64,000 nt of DNA from Hygrocybe punicea (lineage: Eukaryota; Basidiomycota; Agaricomycetes; Agaricales; Hygrophoraceae), in assembly GCA_963556145.1 (NCBI GenBank), contig OY744464.1:806001-870000 (forward strand), read 5' to 3'. A program made the translations under genes and the position numbers. The notes below the pieces were generated by a model. The model was not told where the DNA came from, did not search any database, and saw nothing but the letters and a program-made list of their open reading frames with translations. Position 1 is the first letter of the stretch, and every line of letters starts with the position of its first letter. Positions 36,524 through 49,177 of the stretch are shown one piece after another.

Positions 36524-38090
36524 TAACTGTGAGTTTATTCATTTACCTGTCAATTTGGGGTCATTATTGATACATGCGGTAGAGGGGGACGGCGAGGAAA
36601 TTTTTTACTCAGCACGTATTGTCAAAATGAACCGTCGGCTATCACCTCAACGGTTTTCCCGCTGAGAAGGAAGGTCTATTTTGAAGTTGTCGTTCGGATC
36701 TTGTTATAGCTTGCTCTTGAAAGGCTCTCCCGGTCATTCACAAATGATTCTGCTCCTCGTTGGTCGGCATTTACATATGCTTGAATTTAACCTTTCAGGG
36801 TTAGGATCGCCGCTCGTGTTTGGACTGCTCCACTCGGGACGTGAGTTTGTTGGCGAAACGTTTCGCAAGTTTTACAGAGCCACAATGCGCAGGAATCGCG
36901 TATTCGACATGAAGGCGGCTTTGGTGTTGCCGGTCGTGATCGAATGGATTCCAGTCATGTGGTGATGTTAAAGCGACTAACATTGAACGTGATGGATACG
37001 GCTTCCAGTTATGCACCGGTCCCATGCATATGAAAGAGAGACCATTTATTCGGTTAGTATCTACATACGGGCATCTCCCCCTTCTATTTCGCACACTCTG
37101 GTCAGATGGACAGGACAGACGGGAATAGACTCGGAGGAGTAAGACAGCTTGGCGTCTGCAGTGATCCTCAAGACCTGATTATGATCATATCAAAGCCTTT
37201 AAAGGTATGTTGTGATGGGTGTCTCTGAGTCATGGGTTTCATGCCATCATATGCCATGGAGGTTTCAGGACTTTCTAGTGCCTGTCTGATGCAGTATGTT
37301 TAACTGCTTATCCGCAGAAGCATACATGAAATAACAGGAACTCTACGTTGAGCCCAAGTAGACAAGAATCTCCACTTTCCATTTCAAGCTTCAAACTTCA
37401 TGATCAGGAACTTCAAAACACCACCGCTGAGCGCTGAGCGCTGAGCTGTCAATGCATATGCATATTTTCGGTTCTTGTAAATCTGCTTCTCGAATTCCGT
37501 TGGATCGTTCGGGACATGTTTTCATGCAGGTCTTCAGGCACACCCTGTCAATGGCCATCCACGGTGCCTTGTCAATGCGCTTGCCTGTCGAGGTGTGTTA
37601 AATGGGATAGCTTTGGAACACTAGCGAACCCAAATATGGTGGGCTTGTCGCAGCGTCGCTAACTGCCTCGTCAACCATCCTGGGCTAAATTTGCAAAAAT
37701 CTGGTTCAAAACCCAAAATGGGACATTTTCCATCCGGACCAAAAAGCCGAGTTCGTGATCTTGCCCTTACAGTGACCATGTAACCCACATAGTCGGGGGT
37801 CCACGCTTTCTCCACCTCGTCATTCACAGGGTTGAGTATTGATCCCAGCCATCATCCGATCCATCGTCAGTGACCGATTCCATATTGTCAGCAAAACACT
37901 CAGCCACCAAGCCATGCCATAACTTAACACCCTGCCAGAAACATCCTAGCGCCACGAACTGCCTCATTGCATATCTGTATATTCAGAATCTGATTTAGGG
38001 GATACTTCCTGACTTTCCTTGCGTACTGGGCCGCCCTTTGACGATAGACGAATAAAAAGGCCTCACTCGTCCAAGCTTTTTTGGACTTAG
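36524..38090. other. intergenic, no gene recognised
   Basis: CpG content is normal and short ORFs occur on both strands, but none shows splice-consistent coding or a known family. A small repeat GAGCGCTGAGCGCTGAG lies near 37429. It may hold 3' UTRs and the promoter of the DUF6593 gene. Confidence 0.45.
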
Positions 38091-38835
38091 ATGCCACCCC
38101 TTCCCTTAATCCTCGAGGACCGCACAGGTCTTGTAGATGGGTCAGACTTCGACGATATCTACGACCGAATATTTCTGCGTGTAGCCCCAGCGACACAGCA
38201 GCAAGATACCTCCGCCCTTATGATTTATAAAATGTCTCAACGCGGCTCTCGTCGCAGAGACTCTCTCCCCTTTCATAATACGCCTTCCATCATGTTGGAA
38301 TTTGGTCCAAGAGGAGCGCTTGGACACATTTCCTTCCTGGAACATCTCGGCCAAATACCGAAACTTATGAGTCGATACCTGCGAAGGACCTCGATTTTTG
38401 GAGGGTGAGGAAAATTGTCTGGAGACCCCTTCGGTTTCAAATGTTCGATAATAACGAATTGCCCAGATCTCTGTCAAGAAAATTCGTAGCCTCTGATGGG
38501 TATGAGTACAGATGGAGTTACAGGCGTATACCTGGACAAGAGTGGTCTGTGAGTCCACATATGTTCCGTTTCTACCCTTGCCGGACCTTTCATGAAATCT
38601 ACGCAGTGTGTCACCGTTGAAAACTTCTTGGTCGCACATTACGATCTCAAACCACCGGAAACTCCCGCGTACGGTGTTTCGGGAAATGTCTTGACTATCC
38701 ATGAAGCGTTTACTCACTTGACGATCGGTGGGCATAGGCACATGGCTATTCTGCTTCGTCTCCTCATTCTTGTGTTCATCAGAGCTTCTGGCATCCCTCA
38801 CGATCATGCGCCACATCGGACAGTACAACCTTTGA
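38091..38835 (+). CDS. DUF6593 domain protein
   Basis: Four exons, 38091-38404, 38467-38548, 38607-38727 and 38783-38835, give 189 residues. Conserved blocks in order are DDIYDRIFLRVAPA, SALMIYKMSQRGSRRRDS, LEFGPRGALGHISF, RYLRRTSIFG, RKFVASDGYEYRWSYR, LVAHYDLKPPETPAYGVSG, LTIHE and the end LLASLTIMRHIGQYNL. This is the layout of a protein family widely expanded in mushroom-forming fungi (DUF6593), with no known function. No signal peptide or membrane segment is seen, so a cytosolic or nuclear protein is likely. All splice junctions restore family motifs. The gene is about 140 bp upstream of HAP5 on the same strand. Confidence 0.8.
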
Positions 38836-38972
38836 AATAAAAACATCCCAATAAAATATGACTCGGATGTATAATCCTGCCGACTGTTTGTTTTGGGCGT
38901 TCTGTTGGGTTAGGGTTCAATGCTCTCCAAAACGTTACCTATCCGTAAAATAGTCAACTTTCGCATTGTAAC

Positions 38973-39859
38973 ATGACCAAGCCTTACATTCAAACTGGGG
39001 AGCCATTGAATGAATTTCTACGTTCCTTTTGGCAGCGGCAAGTGGATTCGGCGGAACAAGAGACTCCTGACTATCGCCATCCACCACTTCCACTTGCTAG
39101 GATTAAAAAGGTCATGAAGAGTGATCCAGATGTTAAAGTGAGCAGAACGTCTGCATAGTATTAGTATTCGTTTCAGCTCAACTTGGACTCTGTTCGTGAG
39201 ATGATAGCAGCGGACGGTAAGGGACGTGTCAAGTGCGAGCCAGCAACCATTTGACAGCTTCCCACAGCCCCGATTCTGTTCTGTAAAGCCTGCGAAAGTG
39301 CGTCAAGTGCTCTTGTGCTTCCTAAAGCTCGGGTGTGAATTAACGTGTTTTGCCCTCTACAGTATTTATCGCGGAGATCACTGCACGGGCGTTTATTATT
39401 GCAGATTCCAACAAACGTCGCACACTCTCCCGTTCCGACATCGCAAAAGCTCTGAGCAAATCAGACCAGTTCGATTTCCTTATCGACATCGTACCGCGAG
39501 ATGAACCACCCTTTAATGGGGCCTCTGGACAAGGAGCGCCGAGAAAGGGTGTCGGATCGTCCAACCCTAGGAGAGATCAGGTGCGAAATAATTCTGACTT
39601 GGTTGTTGTGCTGAACATGCTTTACACACACATATATATAGAAGTCGACAGCTCTGAATGGATGCGAGTCGCAGCCAGGATCGTTGAGTGTGGTGGCAAA
39701 CGCCGAAGGAACATCGGAGGTCATCGACCATGTAAATTTATCTTTTTTTTTCCCCCCTGCGCGACCTTTCCCTTTTTCTTATGCTTTTATTCTAATTGAA
39801 AATCTCTTTCCCAGTTTCATTCACTGTTGCACCCTCCGGGACCATCTGAAGGCGGTTAG
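38973..39859 (+). CDS. HAP5: CCAAT-binding factor subunit NF-YC (Hap5)
   Basis: Six exons give 187 residues: 38973-39137, 39201-39216, 39268-39297, 39363-39580, 39642-39731, 39815-39859. The histone-fold core reads [72 protein letters not shown] and [12 protein letters not shown]. It pairs with NF-YB (Hap3) and binds CCAAT boxes with Hap2. Exon 2 is only 16 nt in this model. A stronger-looking acceptor (TTTCAG at 39176) would add eight residues between DVK and MIAAD, where the family has none, so I prefer the acceptor GTGAG at 39200, preceded by a CTCAAC branch-like site. The C-terminal tail is short and not conserved. Confidence 0.92.
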
Positions 39860-41574
39860 AGTTTCGATCCATCGGCGATGGCTAGTGTCCGGGTAACCTT
39901 CTGAATATTAAGGTAGACAGACGGTCACTACCTCTGAGGATCCTCCAAATCCAACGCGTATATCAAATGACGATTTCACACCGTCAATTGAATACCACCG
40001 TGGCGGTTACTATTTTCAACATTGCAAAAATGACACGTCCCGAAGTGAGTTATTACCAATAAATGAATGAGCAAAACCTTCCCCATCTCAGTTCTCTCAA
40101 AAACTTCAACTGAGATGTCCTCACCAACTTGATGAAGGGCGAAATAATGATGCAAAACCGTGGACAAAAGGATATCAAATCACCAGCGAGTTTTCATCGG
40201 TTTAGGGTTTGTAGGAGCACCTTTGTGTGCGCACTGCCTATTGCCACGACATTTGAAGGTTTGCGACGATGATATGAACCGACTCTGGTTATGATACCAT
40301 GAAATCTCAAGACTCAGGTCTGACAGCCTGTGGTTCCAGCAAAGGACAAATATCGCGACAAAATGAGCAAGGGATACCCACAGCCACGGTACTTTGGAGT
40401 AGTTGACACGAGTTGCTATTCGGCCCACGTTTAACGGATCCCGTGGTCCAGCTTGTTGCTCGTGTGGGAGACTCTGTCGAAGGGCCGACGCCGAACTTTT
40501 TCCGGTTTTCGTTCCGATCGCGCCAGCCTGATCATGAGAGGATATCAAATCACACATGTATTCGTTGGAAAGTTAAACGGGGAAATGTTGGGTCGATGGG
40601 CGAAAGGAGCTCGCTTCAGGTATTGTTGCTAGTAGTGGGTGTCAATTGTACAAAAAAAAAAGTCTTCTCCGACTCTAGTATTGTTAGCGAGCATTCCGGA
40701 CAGGTCAAATCAACAATACCCTTGGAAGGACTAGGCGTACTGGCACGGCCAAGAGCAAACAATGGTTATCGGCGCCACATTTCACTGCAGCATACGACGG
40801 CCAGTGTAACACACTTGCAGTGGCCGTTTTTTGGGCGGTACCGGAATTTACTTTTGGCACCATCGTGGTCGGTTTTTCGAGCGAATGGATGGAAACAGCA
40901 AGGGGAAGATAGAGAAACTATTCAGGGATGTAAACTTTCGCCATTTTGAGGGGTCAGGGAATGTCGGACATCGGATATGCGATGTGGACGAGGTCTAGCA
41001 TCAGTGCAGGGCCATTTTATCGATATCTAGAGATAACAGCAATTGAACTATGCTGAAGTTGGATGCAACCAGGTGCATGCCTGTGCTGAAGTGAGAAAGC
41101 AATCTCCGACTCGGCGATGAGGTGCCAGAGATTTTGAACAGGGATGTGTGCAGTTGGTTTTCGTGCCTGGGGCGCAACTTGAGAATAGATAACGACCACC
41201 GTCTAGCCGCAGATGGACAGGGACATGACATTTGCGCCGATACAATGGCAAGTGTCGGACTGATGTTGTTCCAGAATCAGCAAGCGCGAGCAAATGATAG
41301 TGACCCTAACCCAAATTATGGTGTTGTCCCGTAAAGGTCTTCCGTCGCTCAAAAACTTAATATCGTTTGGAAGAGGCTCTTGAATTACTGTTGGTATATC
41401 GGTGGTATGTAAATATTTAGCCTAGAGAGATGGGTAATAATGAAGGAGTGGACCGATTGGCCAGTGAAAAATCATGGCGGGGCACTGGCACAATGATGAT
41501 CACATTCAGTCAATACATATACCACCTACTAACAACCTCTACGGAGAGGCAGCGTAGGTGAGTAGTTATGTTTG
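39860..41574. other. intergenic, no gene recognised
   Basis: 1.7 kb of DNA with normal CpG. A 178-codon open frame at 40413-40949 lacks family features and is probably chance. No tRNA, repeat or clear exon chain is seen. Confidence 0.4.
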
Positions 41575-42309
41575 TTAGTTGGTCTGAATGCCGAGCAGTG
41601 TGATGACCTCTTGAAGGTTAAGTTTGACGATTACATCAACAAGGTTGTTGACAAAGGGGACAAGCGCTGCAATGACACCGCCTACCAGGGAGACGATGAC
41701 GGCGAGGAGTTGACCGAGGGTGACTCTGCAGTGTAAGAATTAGTGGTGGTAGTATTGAGAACAAGACAGGAAAAGCTTACCCGACGCCGACCAGGAATGG
41801 AACGATGACTTTCGCCTCCGCTGTTGTGACAACGTCGAGCACAGCACCCAGAGCATTTATGACAAGCTGACAGTATAGAGATATAAGCATGTGGCGAATA
41901 TATACAAGGGAAACACTGACGGAAAGGACCCCAATTACAAGGTTTGCGATGTCTGAGACGGAGAGAACGTTGTTGACGTCTTTAAGAATCACATTGGTGG
42001 GAAGGCCAACAAGATACTTGGCCTCTACAACCGCATCCGCAAGGAGAGAATTGATCTCGTCGGTGACAGGCTGGATGGCCTCGGCAGTTACATTGCCCAT
42101 CGAAGCCATTTGCCCTGCTCGAAGGTAAACAAAAGAGGTAACCCAGGGAAGAGGGGATACTTACCGAGTTGTGTGGTCAAGGGCTGTAGATTGCTGAGCA
42201 GTTGTGAGAGGATTGCGGGGAGAGGGACGGTCTGTGGGGCTGGAGCTGCCAATGCGAAGGATGCGAAGGCGACTGCAGTGATGATAGCCAGAGAAATAAA
42301 TGAACGCAT
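41575..42309 (-). CDS. small secreted hydrophobic protein
   Basis: Four exons, 42309-42165, 42114-41930, 41866-41781 and 41725-41575, give 188 residues. The N-terminus MRSFISLAIITAVAFASFALA is a clear signal peptide, followed by APAPQ, a typical fungal cleavage or propeptide site. The mature part is rich in Val, Leu and Ala, with predicted amphipathic helices (EAIQPVTDEINSLLADAV, VIGLVINALGAVLDVV, LGQLLAVIVSLVGGV) and no cysteine. Intron lengths are 50, 63 and 54 nt. I do not recognise a named family; such cysteine-free secreted proteins are common in mushrooms. It is divergent from the GH92 gene, 341 bp away. Confidence 0.8.
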
Positions 42310-42650
42310 TGTACAAAGGATTGTGTGGGCGGGGTCGGAATGAGCCTGAGAGTGAGGAAAGAGAAAGAGGAGACGGGTAGATGGTTTGGGAACATCACGA
42401 TTTATATATTATTTCCGTAAAGCAAGTGGATGCCAGTTATCGATCACATGACGACATTGTACAAATCTATTTCTATTTTGGGATTAACCGAACAAATTGA
42501 AACACGTTTGGGCTGAAACACCTTCTCTGGCTTCTCAAATTCTTTCGCAAAGGTATCTCCCTTTATCGATTTGTCCTTTATTCCAAATCCAACTGATCCA
42601 TTCTCAGGGAACTACCACGCACGCACAGGTTTTCGGCTTGCTGGAATTCA
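42310..42650. promoter_or_regulatory. divergent promoter region, secreted protein / GH92
   Basis: 341 bp between two start codons. An AT-rich TTTATATATTATT element lies near 42400, about 90 bp upstream of the minus-strand start. Confidence 0.5.
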
Positions 42651-45600
42651 ATGTTGCGACTTGTTCATTTACTCGTTCTTGTCAGTCTGTTTCCGACACA
42701 ATTCGCTAAAGATGCAGTCGACTATGTCAACCCGTATGTTCTCTGCATGTTATTCTCCTCCTCAAAATTCCTTGAATTCATGCTGAAAGGCTCATCGGAA
42801 ATGGTGGGGACTCTCCGAACAACTCTGGTGGGATGATCCCATCAACCGCTCCACCCTTCGCCATGACTCGTTGGGTCGCTCAAACCCGTCAAAACCACGT
42901 TTCCATGACACCCTACAACTACACTGATGCCTCAATTCACGGATTCCAGGCAACTCACCAGCCAGCCATTTGGATGGGCGAGAGTGCGACAGTGGTTGTG
43001 GTTCCTGGAGCAGGCAAGCCGAGAGATATATTTGAACAGCGAGGAATGACTTTCAGTCATGACAAGGAGGTCATCTCTGCAAGTTATTACAGAGCAGAGT
43101 TGGAGGCTGTAGAAGGAAGTAGTATTCTCGCTGAGCAAACGGCTTGTACGACTTTGTCATCCTCTACCTCAGTAATTGTTCTTCTGACGCACCGTAGCGT
43201 CTCGTGTCGGGCATTTACGCTTTACGTTCACGGATACACGTTCGCCTTACGTTCTCGTTCAAGCAACTAGACCGTCGATCATCGGATCGTCTGACACCTC
43301 AAACGTTACGCTCCCATTCGGTTCCTTGTCCATCAATCCTGCCACCCGCGAAATTACAGGAAGCAATCCCGAGCGCCAAGATTTCATCATACAGCCAATC
43401 TCAACTCCTGCATCCAGTTTCAGCGGTTACTTCTGCGCACGATTTGACACTCCCTTCATGTCATGGGGCACTGCAAATAATGGAACCTTACACCCTGGAC
43501 AGCAGGAAGGCAACGGAGCGATACTTTCGGGATATGTTGCATTCGAACCGAACCAAAACTTAACCGTCAATGTGAGAATTGGAGTATCATTCATCTCGAT
43601 AGAGCAGGCGAGGAAAAATTTGGACGCTGAGATATCTGACGGGACAACTCTGGAGGAGACCGCAAGTAAGACCAGGGCGATGTGGGCAGAAAAGTTGAAT
43701 AGCATTCAGATCGAAGGTGCAACCGACGAAGTATTGGAAACATTTTATACTGCATTCTTCCATACCTTACAGGTGAGATCTGTCGTATTTCACCCTACGT
43801 ATTCGCAAGTGGCTTAGCCGTGCTGGTTCAGTATCCGAGTGAGCAGGATGAAGATGGGCATTACTATTCCGGATATGACCAAGCTATTCACCAGGGGACA
43901 TCCTATACGGGGTACTCCATTTGGGTAAGGTATGATCTTTGTGTTCAAGCTCACTTATTAATTCTTCCATCTTCCATTTCCAGGATACCTACCGGGCAGA
44001 ATGGGCATGGCTCATCCTTTTCGCGCCGGAAAGGGTGCCTGGGATGATTCGTAGCATGTTACAGGATTATGACGAGGTAGTCATCACAGAATATGTGATT
44101 TTTATCCTGTACTCAGCTACCATTGTATGTTGCAGGGAGGATGGCTTCCTATGTGGAAAAATATCATCGGTGAGCCTGTGGTGAAAATCAATCCTGCACT
44201 GTTTTCTTAATCTCGTAACTGTATGGTTTCAGAAACAAACATCATGGTGCGCCAAAATATCTTCTGTTCTTTCGCTATATTCTAACGGCAAAAGTATAGG
44301 TAGGAACTCACGCAGACTCCCTAATTGCAGAAGCTGTTGTGAAGGGTGTAAACGGGTTCGATCTCGAAAAGGCATATGAAGCGGTGCTCAAAGATGCCAC
44401 TGTGTCTCCAATGAATGACCAAACAACATCGTGCGTACCCTTGATTGATGCCCAGTGTTTTACTGACGTCAGAACAAGGTACTTTGATCGGGAGGAGGTT
44501 GTTCCGTTCAAGAATCGTTTCTCACCAAATACAAGCTTACTGTAACCACACAGAACGTGGACTATGAAGTACGTGCGGGCCTATCCTCAGAGTACGCAAC
44601 CAAGGGCTGGGTCGCGTCCGACGTTCACTCTGAAGCTGCATCTCGAACTTTGGATTATGCTTGTACGTTTGGCCCTCTTCCCTTTTTAGACTGTTGAAAC
44701 CACACTCCACATAGATGGTGACTATGTTGTTTCGGTTTTTGCTGCTGCCTTGAACAAAACAGCGGACGCCGAGTTTTTCGGATCTCGGGCCAAAACCAGT
44801 GCATTCACCATCTTCAACTCTGACACTGGCTTTATGGAGGCTAGGAATGCGGACGGGTCGTGGGCTGGACAGGACGCTGGATGGACAGAGGGAGATATGT
44901 GGTGTTATTCGTTCGATGTTAAACAAGACGTTCCTGGCTTGATAGAAAAGCGGGGTGGGACCTTGAATTTCGTTCAATCGCTTGAATCGCATTTTGAACA
45001 AGGGCACAACGATCATACGAACGAGGTCAGAGAAATGACCTTCTGGAACCGCGTTTGTGCTAACCCGAGTGTGTACGCAGCCTTCCCATCACATTTCGTA
45101 TCTATATTCTATGGCGAGGGCAGCATCAAAAACCCAAGAACGCGTCCGAGCGATTGCCAAGTCAAACTACAACAACAGCGTCAACGGCCTGTCCGGTGTT
45201 TGTACCCCCCCCTCATGCTATACTAAAACGCACTGTGATTCACGCGTACTTTATTTATTTCCCTTGGCAGAACGAGGACTGTGGCCAAATGAGCGCATGG
45301 TATCTTTTCACGGCTCTTGGTTTTTACCCCGTGAATCCTGTTTCAGGAGAATATGTCGTTGGCTCGTGAGTCCTGCCCATATTATATATTATATCATATA
45401 TCGTGTGCCGTGCCCTTCCGATTGACGGTGTACTCCGTGACAGCCCATTCTACGACAAAGTCACGATCAACCTCCCCGGGGTTGCCAAACCCCTAGTAAT
45501 TTCGTCTCCTGGAGCACCCACCAAGATCTACGTCAAGTCACTGACTGTTAACGGGCAAGCGATGGCTGACCCCATCATCACCCACGATCAGATAGCTAGA

Positions 45601-45779
45601 GGTGGTGAGATTGTATTTGAGATGAGCGAGACGCCTCAGACTTGGGCAAGCCATACCTTTGTGGTGAGCGTCATTCATTTTTGTCTATTTTTTTTTGTGG
45701 TCTTTGGCCGACCTATTTCCGTCATTAGGGAGGTGAACCCGTGCATCAAAAACAGGCAGTTCTACACGAAGAGCTGTAG
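42651..45779 (+). CDS. glycoside hydrolase family 92 alpha-1,2-mannosidase, secreted
   Basis: Fifteen exons join in frame to 766 residues; introns 49-80 nt. Exons: 42651-42733, 42790-43145, 43198-43772, 43832-43924, 43984-44076, 44136-44169, 44233-44246, 44300-44430, 44479-44497, 44554-44662, 44715-45025, 45081-45197, 45271-45365, 45444-45663, 45729-45779. A signal peptide (MLRLVHLLVLVSLFPTQFA) precedes DYVNPLIGNGGDSPNN, the GH92 N-terminus. Family blocks include GFQATHQPAIWMG, SGYDQAIHQGTSYTGYSIWDTYR, WLPMWKNI, MVGTHADSL, GNEDCGQMSAWY and FYPVNPVSGEYVVGSPFYDK. The ENEDCGQMSAWY-type motif holds the conserved acid region of this Ca-dependent family. It probably trims mannose from secreted glycans. 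The smallest exons are 14 and 19 nt but keep the frame and motifs. Confidence 0.93.
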
Positions 45780-46018
45780 ATGAATTTAGTTGTGAATGTT
45801 CCCGGTGGTGCTTGAGCAGATGATGTAAGCCCTTGGATCCCAAAGGTTTACCGATGACATAAGCATGTTCTCACGCTTGCACAAATGGGCCGGTTACCGA
45901 CTTCAACCCTGTATATTGAGGGTTTCACTGTAAATGCAAATGCTAGACTGGTAACCTGCCCCTTTGTGAGAGGATATCAAGTTGGTGCAAGGCCAAATCC
46001 TCGACTCTGGGACTGGCT
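45780..46018. other. GH92 3' flank
   Basis: No gene. It ends at the left TIR of the DUF6589/helicase element. Confidence 0.5.
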
Positions 46019-46050
46019 GATCTGAGTTTAAATTTGGTGGACGCGCGAAA
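46019..46050 (+). repeat. left TIR of the DUF6589/helicase element
   Basis: Begins GATCTGAGTTTAAATTTGG. Inverted partner at 51320-51351. Confidence 0.75.
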
Positions 46051-46151
46051 TCTCTCCCAAAAGAGTGTTGTTTGGTTCTGCCGTACCATGCCGATTATCT
46101 TTTTGAGTGGTGATTGAAAATAATTAATGATCGAGGACTCAGAGCTGCGAT

Positions 46152-48973
46152 ATGTCGAAGTGCAAGAAACATCCTCAAAAGCTGCCACTATCCTCTGACT
46201 GTGGTGCAAGTACTGTCCAAAGCCTCAGTGATCCTTTTCAATACGTTTTCCCTGTCAATTCCGCTTCAGAAACTAACTTGTCGAGCAATATATCACCTCT
46301 TAGTTCAACACCTTTCGAGTCCCCTCTATTCTCAACTCCCGTCGAATTCAGCTTCATTCACACTTCTGGATCGAGCGATGCGATTAAGACTGGTCGGCCG
46401 GGAAAATCGCCAGATGAGCGTATTCAGGAGGCTCTCAAGTTACTTCGAAAATACCGGATGGCACCAATTGATTTGCTGATGCATGTCCTTGGCGAAACAT
46501 TCCAAGATGGTTTCCAATACAAAACTAACCTATTTGGCAAAGGCGGTAAACTTGGAGTGCTACTCGATCTAGTTAATTGTGATCACGACGGTCGGGAACG
46601 CTTGAAAGAGTGGATAAGAGGCACCGGTTTGGATCTGATTGAGGACATTGTTGGCGAAGAAATGGAGATGGTCAAGGCTGCATTTACAATCAATCTCGGA
46701 GAGATTACCCCGCAATATATTGATGCCTGGACTCTCGATGGTGCAGTTGGATCTGTCGTGAAAACCAAGGCACCGTTCCTCACCGAAATCCTCACTCAGG
46801 CAAGCCAGTGCCCAATAGCGATGGCAAAGAATAAAGTCAAGACAGCCAATAATGTACGTACATCTCATTCAAGCATTGCACATTTTATCTGATTTTTCTG
46901 TAGCTCCCTCACGTTATCATTGCTCAACTCGCCAATTTTTGTTCAAATCATAGTCTTGCATTCCAAGCCATCTTTTCGTTGTTCCAGTGGACGACCGGTT
47001 GCCAGCGCCAAACCATTGATGCCCTTGCGTGATGCTGCTTATCAATCTCATTCGACTCCCTTCTTAAATGTGTCAGGAATCTTGGGATGAATTGCATGGA
47101 GCTTGCGAAGGAGGTAGCGAAAAAACCCCACGCCCTTTGTTGGGATAATATCAACATGAAAACATCAATCTTTGTCGAACAACGAATGGATGTTCCAGCC
47201 AAGGTTCAATCAGGAACATTCGCGGTTATCTATCCAATCAAGACTACTGAGCCAAATACGATGCGACTTACACCAATCATTGAACGTGCAAAGATTGCTC
47301 CGGGCCTCGACTTCAATGCTCACATTCGCCCCACATGCGACCAAATGCAATCTTCACTTCTTCAACTACAGATCATTGTGATCTGTGTCCTCACCACATA
47401 TCTGAAACCATTTGAGACTTACGCCGACCACTCCATGTTGCAGCACAAACCCTGTCGTTTGTTACCGCTTGCCAAGACGAAGACGTACCCTTTGCGGGTT
47501 ATGACATGTAATGAAGCAATGGTACTTGGTACAATACAAGTCTGGGAGAATGCGTACAATGAACAGCTCAAGCGAACACATGAAGAGATGGACAACATCG
47601 CTATACCAAGCTTTAATGACCAGCTAACAAATTCCCGAATTCGTGGTGCCAAAGTGATGCGGAAATGTGACATCAACCCTTTCCTTCGACTCGATAATCT
47701 ACAACTCGGGTATGGTGTATTTCACAAATGCCTTAATCTCGTATGGGTGATTCTCAAGATACATCACGGCAACATCGACCAAATTGGTTCCCTCAACTAT
47801 TTTTTTGCCCTCCTTGAGAAGACACGTCTCAGTGGCAATAAACCTGACTACCACGCGCTGCTATCTGCTCTCATGCAAATATTACATGGCCTTATTTTGC
47901 AAGCTTGGCGACAGGAATGTGGTGTGGCCTCCTTGGAGGTCTTCGCCAACTCAAAACCAACTCCGGAACGACTTTTAAAAATTGCTCTGCAAATTATACG
48001 CAAATATGGTTCTGCGAAAGAAGAATCATCTGGAAAGGTAGTTGAGGACCTGAGTGAGGATGAAGACCAAGGTTGCGATGCTGGGGAAACAACAATGCGG
48101 TCGAGTCTAACAACTGCCACTACTCCAGATGATCGTGCGCATCGCAACATTCAACTATTATTTCGGGACCTCCTTTACGTTGCTGAACTTATTCGAGCCG
48201 TGTCAGACGGAGACTGGGGTCGAATTGAAGATATTTTAGGACAACTCACGATGATGTTTTGTGGTGCCAGGTCCAACAACTACAGCACAGAATTGCTTCA
48301 TTTTCTGCACAACCTCAAGCACGTTTGGGGCGAAGATTTTGCGTAAGTTTATCATAGCTCACACATGCAAGAAACTGATATAACTCAATAGAAATGTTAT
48401 GCGGGATAACATGCTTGTCAATCCATCAGGACATCAAGGCCACTGGATGGGGACTGATATGAACATTGAGCATCATATCAGATATCTCAAAGTATGCTTT
48501 TTTTATGTCGTTCATTCATGTTGAAATATTCATCATTTCAATAGTTTTTATTTGCTTCCAAAGGCCTTTATGCGAGCTGGGATCGATTAGCTGATATATC
48601 CGCTGGAATCGACTACCTGCAAAAGATCAAGAAACAGATTGGCATTGGTTTGCGAGGATATTGAAGTGAGACGCACAAGAATCCCGACACAACTCCTCTC
48701 GTATGGAAGGTGGCCAACGACCTTTGGGATACTGAACTCCTGTTCTTCAAGACTGATCGCCACGACAACTCAGATGAAGTCCCTGCCGTGCTAGATATAT
48801 TGAAAGAAGGCGAGAAAAAACTCAAATCGTCTTCCCTTCAGACCTTCAACAGCAAGATTCAAGTTCTTATTCAAGGATCAAATGGAGACGGCGGCATTTC
48901 TATCTTGGAGGAACATGACGACTTGGCACAACCGGATTTTGAAGAGGTGGAACATGACAGTGAGGTTGATTGA
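46152..48973 (+). pseudogene. DUF6589 protein, nearly intact, two in-frame TGA codons
   Basis: Exons 46152-46853, 46904-48342, 48392-48491 and 48545-48973 join in frame to 889 codons. Blocks typical of DUF6589 proteins are RIQEALKLLRKYRMAPIDLL, CWDNINMKTSIFVEQ, FAVIYPIKTTEPN, INPFLRLDNLQLGYGVFHKC, LNYFFALLEKTRLSG, DYHALLSALMQILHGLIL, LHFLHNLKHVW, NVMRDNMLVNPSGHQGHWM and DMNIEHHIRYLK. Function is unknown. Conserved acidic residues make a nuclease role conceivable but unproven. TGA at 47030-47032 (after IDALA) and 48662-48664 (in LRGY-stop-SETH) interrupt it; both could be CGA before deamination, though the second could also be a changed TGG. Otherwise no frameshift is seen, so loss of function is recent, or the stops are read through or edited. 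Confidence 0.8.
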
Positions 48974-49177
48974 TACAATGTGTAATAATAATACAAATGA
49001 TTGGAATCAAATGAATACGAACTATTTCTTTCTCTTCCTCAGGACATGGCCTCCTGAAGTGTAGACATTGGTTTGTTCTGTTAGTGGGGGATGACCAGGA
49101 AGGCGAATTGTGAGCTGTGGAAGTGTTATGGGTTCTGGAACAGGTATGTGTGGGCTGGGCGAACGAGAGAGCGTCTT

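Noticed and set aside
40413..40949. 178-codon plus-strand open frame in the gap after HAP5
   Set aside because: Composition and lack of motifs suggest chance; no introns or conserved blocks support it.
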